In this document: piece after piece, positions 55,889-64,000 of the stretch | Layout: every line of letters begins with the position of its first letter | How positions within the stretch are numbered: position 1 is the first letter of the stretch | DNA from: Geobacter sp. AOG2 | Lineage (GTDB): Bacteria; Desulfobacterota; Desulfuromonadia; Geobacterales; Pseudopelobacteraceae | Direction of reading: 5' to 3' | DNA: 64,000 nt | NCBI RefSeq assembly: GCF_019972295.1 | Contig: NZ_BLJA01000001.1 | Location: 2,070,117 to 2,134,116 of the forward strand | Made by a program: the position numbers and the translations under genes | Notes under the pieces: generated by a model | Databases searched by the model: none | Told to the model about the DNA's origin: nothing | Seen by the model: only the letters and a program-made list of their open reading frames with translations

Positions 55889-57251
55889 TTTCACTATCCA
55901 TCCCCAGCTTCGCCAGCCTATAGCGGAACGACCGGAACGACATGCCCAGCAGTTCGGCGGCTTTTTTCTTGGCGCCGCCGGTCTTTTCCAGGGCCTTCAG
56001 GAGGTATTGCCGTTCCAGGTTTTCCAACAGCGGCTCCAGGAACATCCCCTCGTCGGGGATCGTCACGTCCGCGCTCAGACAGGGCGCCCTGCCCGCCGCC
56101 ACCTGCTTCGGGAGATTGCCTTCGGAAATCAGTTCGCTGTCCAGGATCAGGCTGCGCTCGACAATGTTCTCCAGTTCGCGGATATTACCGGGAAAGCCGT
56201 AATTCATCAGCGCCTTGAGCGCGCCGGGGGAGACGGACGCCGGGGTGTCGGGATGGAGCTTGCGGCAGAAATGCTCCACCAGAAGGGGGATATCCTCGAT
56301 CCGTTCCCGGAGCGGCGGCATGACGATCTGCACCACGTTGATACGATAATAGAGGTCCTCCCGGAAGCCGCCGTTTTTGATGTCCTCGTCCAGGTCGCGG
56401 TTGGAGGCGGTCAGCACCCGCACATCCGCCTTATAGACCTTGGCGTCCCCTACCCGCCTGAACTCGCGTTCCTGCAAGACCCTGAGCAGCTTGGTCTGCA
56501 ACAGAAGCGGCAATTCACCGATCTCGTCCAGAAAAAGGGTTCCACCCTCGGCCTGCTCGAAAAGGCCGGGGCGGTCGGCCACGGCGCCGGTGAAGGCCCC
56601 CTTCTTATGGCCGAACAGCTCGCTCTCGATCAGGGATTCGGGGATGGCCCCGCAGTTGACCGCCACAAACGGCTTGGCTTTGCGCGGACTGCACTCGTGG
56701 ATGGCGCGTGCCGCCAACTCCTTGCCGGTGCCGCTCTCCCCCAGGATCAGCACCGAACTCTGGCTGGAGGCGACCTTCTGGATCATGTCGAACAACTCGC
56801 GCATCCTGGCGCTCTTGCCGATGATCCCGCAAAAACCGTCCCGGTGTGCGACCTCCTGCCTGAGGATGGTGTTTTCCCGTTTCAGCCCCTGTTTCTCCAG
56901 CGCCTTGCTGATCAGGATCTTGATCTCCTCGTTCTTGAACGGCTTGGAGATGTAATCGTAGGCCCCCAGCTTCATGGCCTCCACCGCCTGGTCCGCGGCG
57001 GTAAACGCCGTCACCATCAGCACGGCGGTGTCCGGGGCCGTCTGCTTGATCCGGGCGAGCAGGTCGATGCCGTTCAGGCCGGGCATCTGCACATCCGAGA
57101 TGACCAGATCGAACAGGGAGCCGTCGATCTGCCCGAGGGCCTCTTCCGCATTGGCCGCCACCGCCACCTGGTACCCCTCCCGCTCCAGCAGGATCGCCAG
57201 GAATTCGCGCATGCTCAACTCGTCATCGACGATCAGTATTCTGGTTTTCAT
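55881..57251 (-). CDS. pilR: Sigma-54-dependent response regulator PilR
   Basis: 456 residues. The receiver domain has acceptor D53 (LVISDVQMPG) and K103 (SKPF). The AAA+ domain has Walker A GESGTGKE (171-178), the sigma-54 contact loop GAFTGA (218-223), Walker B GGTLFLDEIGE and the arginine-finger region. A Fis-type helix-turn-helix ends the protein (KKAAELLGMSFRSFRYRLAKLG). PilR activates pilin transcription when phosphorylated by PilS. It sits directly upstream of two pilin genes with matching promoters, but its cognate pilS lies about 45 kb away, an unusual separation. Confidence 0.93.
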   Translation of the reverse strand: MKTRILIVDDELSMREFLAILLEREGYQVAVAANAEEALGQIDGSLFDLVISDVQMPGLNGIDLLARIKQTAPDTAVLMVTAFTAADQAVEAMKLGAYDYISKPFKNEEIKILISKALEKQGLKRENTILRQEVAHRDGFCGIIGKSARMRELFDMIQKVASSQSSVLILGESGTGKELAARAIHECSPRKAKPFVAVNCGAIPESLIESELFGHKKGAFTGAVADRPGLFEQAEGGTLFLDEIGELPLLLQTKLLRVLQEREFRRVGDAKVYKADVRVLTASNRDLDEDIKNGGFREDLYYRINVVQIVMPPLRERIEDIPLLVEHFCRKLHPDTPASVSPGALKALMNYGFPGNIRELENIVERSLILDSELISEGNLPKQVAAGRAPCLSADVTIPDEGMFLEPLLENLERQYLLKALEKTGGAKKKAAELLGMSFRSFRYRLAKLGMDSETA

Positions 57252-57279
57252 GGGTACTCCTCATCACGTTTCTATCCTG

Positions 57280-57420
57280 GTTTCCGATTCGGAAAGGAGG
57301 AATTTTGCGTCCAGGCAAGGAAATCGAGGGGTTGCGCGGAGGCGTACATCGGTACGCCGCACAAGCAAGCCCGAAGATTGACGCCGCATGGGCGGAAAAG
57401 AACCCTTTCCGGACGGAAAC
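57280..57420. repeat. 140-bp inverted-repeat element between pilR and the exporter
   Basis: The ends GTTTCCGATTCGGAAAGG (57280-57297) and CCTTTCCGGACGGAAAC (57404-57420) are near-perfect inverted copies. Inside is a palindrome GGCGTAC-ATCG-GTACGCC. There is no ORF. The right end touches the stop codon of the FtsX permease. The structure is MITE- or REP-like. Confidence 0.75.
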
Positions 57421-58577
57421 TAGCCGATTCTGCGCAGGCCGTCGGCAATCCCGATCCTCACCGCCCTCCAGGTGGGAAATACGCCCGCCACCAGCCCGAC
57501 CAGCAGGCAGAACGCCACGTCCAGATACAGGGTCGAGCGCTCGACCTGGAATACGGGGAAAAAGGCGCCCATGACCTGCCCGAACTTCGCCGCCACCGGG
57601 AAGGTCAGGCCAATGCCGACCGCACAGCCGGTCATGGCGATGAACAGCGACTCGCCGAAGACCATGCCGGCGATATAGTAGCCGCGAAACCCCATGGCCT
57701 TGAAGATGGCATACTCGCCGATCCGTTCGCGGGCGGTCATGGCCATGGTGTTGGCCACCACCGCCATGATGATGACGATCACCACATACGATACGATGCG
57801 GATGGCCACCACGATGGCCTCGGTCATGGAGATGAAGCTGAGCTGGAAGGCCTTTTCCGTCTCGGTCAGGGTTTCGGCCAGGGAGTTCTTGAAACGCGCA
57901 TCCACGGCCAGGGATGTTTCAGCCGCCGTTTGCGGGTTTTTCAACCCCACGACGACCACCCCCACCTGGTCGGCCCGGCGGGACACCGTCTTTTTCAGGG
58001 TTTCGTTCAGATAATCCCAGTGGAAGAAGAACTGGTTCTCGTCGGTCGATTTCTCCGCGCCGCGATAGATGCCGCGCAGGACGAAATCCCACGTGCCGGG
58101 ATAGATGGTGCCCTTGAGCGTGATGTTGTCGCCCACCTTCCACCCGAAGCGCTCGGCCAGCTTCCGCCCGGCCACGCACCCCTTGCGGTCGGTCACGAAG
58201 GCCCGCTCGGCTTCGGGCGAGAGCACGAACTCGGGATACAGCTCGAAATAGCTTTTCGGTTCGATGGCGAAATTCGGGAAAAAGTTCTTTTCCGTGATGT
58301 AGACGCCGCCGAACCAGTTGGCATAGGAGACCGACGCGACCCCCTCCACCTGCCGGATCTTTTCCAGATAGGAGATCGGCAGGGAAAAGGTCAGGGAGAT
58401 GGCATTGCGGGTGATCAGGCGTGCGGTCGACGAGGCGTTGACCCCGGCATACCATGCGGTGATCACCGTGCGCAACAGGCCGAAGGCCAGGATGGCGATG
58501 GTGATCCCCAAGATGGTGAGCCCGGTGCGCATACGGTGGCGCAGGGCGTTCCTGGTGAGCAGTTTAAGCAGGAACAT
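57420..58577 (-). CDS. FtsX/DevC-type ABC exporter permease
   Basis: 385 residues: an N-terminal helix (GLTILGITIAILAFGLLRTV), a periplasmic domain, then three helices and the ending AGVFPTWRAVRIGIADGLRRIG. ARERIGEYAIFKAMGFRGYYI is the coupling segment of this family. It overlaps the ATPase gene by 14 bases and forms with it and the HlyD-type adaptor a MacAB/DevBCA-like tripartite exporter. No outer-membrane TolC gene is present. The substrate is unknown. It is a different sequence from the orphan permease next to pilS but has the same fold. Confidence 0.9.
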   Translation of the reverse strand: MFLLKLLTRNALRHRMRTGLTILGITIAILAFGLLRTVITAWYAGVNASSTARLITRNAISLTFSLPISYLEKIRQVEGVASVSYANWFGGVYITEKNFFPNFAIEPKSYFELYPEFVLSPEAERAFVTDRKGCVAGRKLAERFGWKVGDNITLKGTIYPGTWDFVLRGIYRGAEKSTDENQFFFHWDYLNETLKKTVSRRADQVGVVVVGLKNPQTAAETSLAVDARFKNSLAETLTETEKAFQLSFISMTEAIVVAIRIVSYVVIVIIMAVVANTMAMTARERIGEYAIFKAMGFRGYYIAGMVFGESLFIAMTGCAVGIGLTFPVAAKFGQVMGAFFPVFQVERSTLYLDVAFCLLVGLVAGVFPTWRAVRIGIADGLRRIG

Positions 58578-59265
58578 CGCTGAGCACGCCCTTTTCCAGG
58601 TGTCTGACGATATGGGCCTTTTCGGCGGCGCGCGGGTCGTGGGTCACCATGATGATCGTCTTGCCGAACTCGCTGTTCAGTCGTGCCATCAAGTGCAGGA
58701 TCTCCTCGGCGGAAACCCGGTCCAGGTCGCCGGTCGGCTCGTCGGCCACCAGGATGGAGGGATCGCTCACCACGGCCCGGGCGATGGCCACCCGCTGCTG
58801 CTGGCCGCCCGAAAGCTGGGACGGGTAATGCTCCATGCGGTCGGCCAGACCGACCACCTCCAGGGCCGCCTCCACATGTTCGCGGCGTTCGCGGCGGCCG
58901 AGCGGCGTCAAAAGGAGCGGCAACTCCACATTCTCGAACGCGGTCAGGACCGGAATGAGGTTGTAGAACTGGAAGATGAAGCCCACGTGGGCCGCGCGCC
59001 AATCGGCTAGCTCACGCTCCCCCAGGGTAGCGATATCCACGCCGTCCACCACGATGGAACCGCGATCAACCGAATCGATACCGGCGATCAGGTTGAGCAG
59101 AGTGCTCTTGCCCGATCCCGACGGTCCCATGAGCGCCAGGAATTCCCCCTGGAAGATCTCGAAGGAGATATCCTCCAGGACCGGCACCACCTGGCTGCCG
59201 CGCTGGTAGGACTTGGCTGCGTTGCGGATGCTGACGACAATCCGCCGTTCCCCGGAATCAGGCAT
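58564..59265 (-). CDS. LolD/MacB-type ABC transporter ATP-binding protein
   Basis: 233 residues. Walker A GPSGSGKSTLLNLIAGID, Q-loop region IFQFYNLIPVLTAFENVELP, signature LSGGQQQRVAIARA, Walker B ILVADEPTGDLD and H-loop IMVTHDPR are all in place and typical of LolD/MacB/FtsE ATPases. It powers the FtsX-type permease encoded just downstream, probably together with the HlyD-like adaptor upstream. It may also serve the orphan permease at 9-10 kb, which lacks its own ATPase. Confidence 0.94.
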   Translation of the reverse strand: MPDSGERRIVVSIRNAAKSYQRGSQVVPVLEDISFEIFQGEFLALMGPSGSGKSTLLNLIAGIDSVDRGSIVVDGVDIATLGERELADWRAAHVGFIFQFYNLIPVLTAFENVELPLLLTPLGRRERREHVEAALEVVGLADRMEHYPSQLSGGQQQRVAIARAVVSDPSILVADEPTGDLDRVSAEEILHLMARLNSEFGKTIIMVTHDPRAAEKAHIVRHLEKGVLSDVPA

Positions 59266-59269
59266 GTTC

Positions 59270-60484
59270 CTATTTATCCCCGGCCAGGCTGACCCTGGAA
59301 CCGTCTTTCAGTTTATCCAGCGGCTTGAGCGCCACCTTGTCCCCGGATTTCACCCCGCCGACCTCCACCATATCGCCCACGGGAGCACCCCGCGTAACCG
59401 GCGTAAAGACCACCCGGTCCCCCTTGACGAGGTAGACCCCCTCGCGGCCGCCGGAGGTGACGATGGCCTCCGGCTTGACGGCGATGCGCGGACGCTGGTC
59501 CGCCTTTTTGGCCTCACGTTCCAGGAAGGCCACCTTGGCGCTCATCTCCGGCAGGATGTGGGGGTCGGAATCCACGAAGCGCACCTTGACCATGACCGAG
59601 GCCTTGGTGCGGTCGGCCGTCGGGACGATGGTATGCACGACACCGCGGAACCGGGCGTTCGGCAGGGCATCCAGGGTAATCTCGCACGGCTGCCCCGCCT
59701 TGACGATTGCCAGGTTGGATTCGGAGACGTCGGCCTCCACCTCCAGGGAACCGAGGTCCGCTATGGTCACCACGGCCGCCTTGGCATTGGCCGCCGCCCC
59801 CAGGGGGGTGATGAGGTCGCCCACGTCGGCGTTCTTGGTCAGCACCACGGCATCGAACGGGGCCCGGATCAGACTGTAATCGAAATTCACCGTGGCGCCT
59901 CGAAGCGCGGCAGCCGCGGAATGAATGCCGGCTTCGGCGCCCGCAACGCCGGCAACTGCCTTTTTATAACGGGCATAGGCGGCGTCGTATTCGGATTTGG
60001 CGACAATCCCCTCTTTCAGCAATTCCTTTTCACGCTGGAAGGCCTGTTTGGCATCGACCAGTTCCGCCTTGGCCTGTTCAAGCAAAGACTTGGCATTCTG
60101 GACGTTGGCCTCGTTCTGCCGCACGGTCGCATCCAGGTCCTTGTTCTCCAGCCGGGCGATAACCTGGCCGCTCGTAACCCGGCTCCCCTCCTCGACCCCC
60201 AGCCATTCCAGCCGGCCGGTGGTTTTTGCCGCCACCGACGCCTTGCGCTGGGCCACCACGTAACCGCTTGCGTTCAACAGGGTGAAGGACTGGGTAGGAT
60301 ACACCTGGGAAACGTTGATCGTGTCGATGGCGACGGAGTGCCGCTGCACCAGCAGCAGCACGATCCCGGCAAGGAGCACCACGGAAACGGCTGCCACAAG
60401 ACGCGTGCGTTTGCCCGTGCCCCCCTTGGCCGAGGGCTGGCGGGATTTGTCGATGGTGAGACGGTCCAGCGAACCTGATGACAT
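59270..60484 (-). CDS. HlyD/MacA-type membrane fusion protein
   Basis: About 404 residues from the ATG at 60484 (CGGAGAAAA upstream); an earlier ATG at 60544 has no ribosome site. One N-terminal membrane helix (LVAAVSVVLLAGIVLLL) is followed by the barrel-sandwich hybrid (ASGYVVAQRKASVAAKTTG, then FDYSLIRAPFDAVVL), a long coiled-coil hairpin (residues about 120-190) and beta-barrel domains (EVEADVSESNLAIVKAGQP). Such adaptors bridge inner-membrane ABC permeases with an outer-membrane channel. It is the first gene of the exporter operon. Confidence 0.92.
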   Translation of the reverse strand: MSSGSLDRLTIDKSRQPSAKGGTGKRTRLVAAVSVVLLAGIVLLLVQRHSVAIDTINVSQVYPTQSFTLLNASGYVVAQRKASVAAKTTGRLEWLGVEEGSRVTSGQVIARLENKDLDATVRQNEANVQNAKSLLEQAKAELVDAKQAFQREKELLKEGIVAKSEYDAAYARYKKAVAGVAGAEAGIHSAAAALRGATVNFDYSLIRAPFDAVVLTKNADVGDLITPLGAAANAKAAVVTIADLGSLEVEADVSESNLAIVKAGQPCEITLDALPNARFRGVVHTIVPTADRTKASVMVKVRFVDSDPHILPEMSAKVAFLEREAKKADQRPRIAVKPEAIVTSGGREGVYLVKGDRVVFTPVTRGAPVGDMVEVGGVKSGDKVALKPLDKLKDGSRVSLAGDK

Positions 60485-62223
<1,739 letters not shown>

Positions 62224-62263
62224 GATGTAACGGTTGGATATTTAAGGCAGGGCTTTTAAAAAT

Positions 62264-62500
62264 CCGCCACAGGGACACGGAGACGCAGAGGTTCGCAGAG
62301 AAAAGCGAAACAGCATGATTTTGGTCCACGAACGACACGAAATTACACGAACAAATCAGATATAAACCATTAAACACAAAAGGTTTATCTATCTGGATTC
62401 CGGTTTAACATGTTCGTGTTTTTCGTGTCGTTCGTGGACAATTGCTTTTCAATGATTTTACGGTGTTGCCTTCCTCCGTGTCTCTGTGTCCCCGTGGCGG
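62264..62500. repeat. CCACAGAG-type inverted repeat, copy C, with a second palindrome nested inside
   Basis: The outer arms CCGCCACAGGGACACGGAGA (from 62264) and CCTCCGTGTCTCTGTGTCCC plus CGTGGCGG (to 62500) are inverted. A second inverted pair sits inside: TCCACGAACGACACGAAATT plus ACACGAACA (62325-62353) against TGTTCGTGTTTTTCGTGTCG plus TTCGTGGA (62411-62438). The inner arms match almost perfectly. The element fills the space between eno and hrpB. Confidence 0.85.
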
Positions 62501-62517
62501 ATGTAAGGTTTTCGCAT

Positions 62518-64000
62518 TCAGTGACCCCGCGGTTTCGCCCGCCGCGTCGGCTGTGCACTCCAGGGATCGTCCGGCCAGGGGTGTTTGGGGTACCGCCCCT
62601 TCAATTCCTTTTTCACCTCGTGGTAGGCGCCGTTCCAGAACCCCTTCAGATCCCGCGTGACCTGTATCGGCCTCCCGGCCGGCGACAGCAGGTGCAGCAG
62701 CACCGCCACCCTCCCCCTGGCTATGGCGGGCGTATCCGCCAGGCCGAACAACTCCTGCAGTTTGACCGCCAGCACCGGACAATCCCCGGCAGAGTAATCG
62801 AGCCTGATGCGGGAGCCGCTGGGCACTTCCAGATGGGTCGGGGCCAACTCGTCCAACAGCCGCTGGCTGCGGTAGTCCAACAGCCCGAGCAGCAACGGGG
62901 CGACAGGCAACGCCCGCACCTGCTGGGCGGTGCGCACCCCCTCCAGATGGGGCGCCAGCCACTCCTCCAACGTTTCGATCAGGTTCCCGTCCGACAGGTC
63001 GGGCCAGCCCTCCTCCGGCAGGGCCGTGCGCAGCAGCGCCACCCTCCCCTGCAGACGGCGCACCGGCTCACCCATGTCGAGCAGTCCCAAGCGGGACGCC
63101 CGCACCGCCTCCAGGACCACCGGGCAGGCTTCCTCACCGCGGGGCGTGTAGGGTGCGGACGAGAGCCGGAGTTCGCCGAGACGTTCCTCCCTGACCGCCA
63201 CGACCCGCTTGTCCCGCTCGCTCCAGACGATTTCGTTCCGCTGTACGATCAGACCCGCGCATTCCTGGCGCAGGATATCCTCCCCGACCTCCGAGGCCAG
63301 ATGGATGATCCCCTCCCCCTGACCGCCGCCGTCCACATCCACCGCCACGAGGTATTCGGCCTTCCGCGTCACACTGCGGGGCGAAAGCCGCGCGCCCCGG
63401 CCGCTCGCCAGCAGATACCGCCCCTCATCGTCCCCGCGTCGCCGGGCCGGCCGGTCGGGATAGGCGGCCAGGAGCAGCCGGGCTACCGCCTCGTCCAGGT
63501 CGACACGCTTGTCCTCACCCGCTGTGGGCGTCACCAGGCGCTCCAACTGGCGGCTCACCCGCTCGACCGCTTTCAGGGCGGCCGCGTCCGCTCCCGGTCC
63601 CCCGGAGCCGCCCCTGCGCCAGGCATGCAGATATTCCAGGCGTTCGACGATATCCGACGGTCCGACACGGGGAGCATGCCCGTTCCCGGCAGTGCGGAGG
63701 ATGTCCCGCTCGGAGACCAGCGCCGCCAGATCGCACCCGAGCCGGGGACAGCCCAATTCCCCGGCGCGCAGCAAAAGCCGGCTCAGGCGCGGATGGAGCG
63801 GCAGGCGGACCATCATCCCGCCCAGGGGCGTGATGCGCTGTTGGGGGTCGAAAGCCCCCAGGGCGGCCAGCAGGCGCCGGCCCACGGCCAGGGCCGCCGC
63901 AGGGGGCGGGTCCAGCCACGCCAGGGTGTCCGGGTCGTGAACGCCCCAGGCAGCCAGTTCCAGCACCAGGGGCGACAGGTCGGTGTCCAGGATCTCCGGC
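62518..64000 (-). CDS. hrpB: ATP-dependent helicase HrpB, C-terminal part (cut by window edge)
   Basis: The frame is open to the right edge, so the N-terminal helicase core is missing. The visible 490 or so residues begin PEILDTDLSPLVLELAAWGV, the segment after motif VI of DExH helicases. They continue through the HA2-like ratchet region (GGMMVRLPLHPRLSRLLL) to an HrpB C-terminal domain (LAPTHLEVPSGSRIRLDYS, LQELFGLADTPAIARGRVAV, HLLSPAGRPIQVTRDLKGFW, then KGRYPKHPWPDDPW). That ending is diagnostic for HrpB rather than HrpA. It is a large RNA-helicase-family protein whose cellular role is not well defined. Confidence 0.9.
   Translation of the reverse strand, partial: PEILDTDLSPLVLELAAWGVHDPDTLAWLDPPPAAALAVGRRLLAALGAFDPQQRITPLGGMMVRLPLHPRLSRLLLRAGELGCPRLGCDLAALVSERDILRTAGNGHAPRVGPSDIVERLEYLHAWRRGGSGGPGADAAALKAVERVSRQLERLVTPTAGEDKRVDLDEAVARLLLAAYPDRPARRRGDDEGRYLLASGRGARLSPRSVTRKAEYLVAVDVDGGGQGEGIIHLASEVGEDILRQECAGLIVQRNEIVWSERDKRVVAVREERLGELRLSSAPYTPRGEEACPVVLEAVRASRLGLLDMGEPVRRLQGRVALLRTALPEEGWPDLSDGNLIETLEEWLAPHLEGVRTAQQVRALPVAPLLLGLLDYRSQRLLDELAPTHLEVPSGSRIRLDYSAGDCPVLAVKLQELFGLADTPAIARGRVAVLLHLLSPAGRPIQVTRDLKGFWNGAYHEVKKELKGRYPKHPWPDDPWSAQPTRRAKPRGH

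Noticed and set aside
56007-58583. 858-codon plus-strand open frame opposite pilR and the FtsX permease
   Set aside because: It mirrors two well-supported minus-strand genes, has no ribosome site, and its product is rich in H, G, D and Q, as expected from antisense reading of GC-rich codons.

Overview
The window looks like a chromosome segment from a Geobacter-type bacterium (Geobacterales, Desulfuromonadia). This rests on gene content seen in the sequence: a truncated 60-residue mature PilA with a separate PilA-C-like partner gene, pilB-pilT-pilC-pilS and pilR, a MacAB/Dev-like exporter, PATAN-domain regulators, a chemotaxis operon without receptors, and an otherwise GC-rich housekeeping background. 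No tRNA, rRNA, CRISPR array, transposase or phage gene was seen.

Layout. 0-2 kb: AT-rich, with a truncated TPR protein and a PEP-CTERM secreted protein that has a sigma-54-like promoter. 2-9 kb (minus): acyl-CoA synthetase, two uncharacterised proteins, a Ca2+-type P-ATPase and its coupled membrane partner. 9-16 kb (minus): pilB-pilT-pilC-pilS, then an orphan FtsX-type permease. 16-18 kb (plus): purM-purN and rpsT. 18-22 kb (minus): leuS-lptE-holA. 22.5-32 kb (minus): a tightly packed chemosensory operon (PATAN-receiver, CheY, CheA, an ExeA-like ATPase, two CheW, a HEAT-repeat protein, CheR, CheB). 32-38 kb (minus): era-der, glnS, miaB. 38-39 kb (plus): a DJ-1/PfpI-HD-GYP fusion. 39-41.5 kb (minus): zur-znuC and znuB, separated by a 300-bp array of hairpins. 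41.7-46.5 kb (plus): a hybrid PAS kinase overlapping a membrane TPR protein. 46.5-57 kb (minus): pilR, two short pilins, the PilA-C-like protein, a double O-GlcNAc-transferase-like enzyme, a TMTC-like GT-C membrane protein and an ABC-2 transporter with a TPR partner. 57-60.5 kb (minus): an HlyD/LolD/FtsX exporter. 61-62 kb (plus): eno. The right edge cuts hrpB.

How the parts fit. The pilus motor, platform and sensor kinase (10-16 kb) and the response regulator with its pilins (55-57 kb) are about 40 kb apart, although pilS and pilR normally sit together. Both pilin genes have sigma-54-like promoters at the spacing a PilR-type activator would need. The enzymes directly downstream of the pilins suggest a surface-protein or pilin glycosylation module; this is inference. 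Several intergenic regions carry palindromic repeats: three copies of a CCACAGAG-type inverted repeat, one with a second palindrome nested inside it; the hairpin array between znuC and znuB; and a 140-bp inverted-repeat element at the pilR/exporter junction.

Limits: all family names come from reading motifs by eye. No database search, structure prediction or promoter scoring was run.
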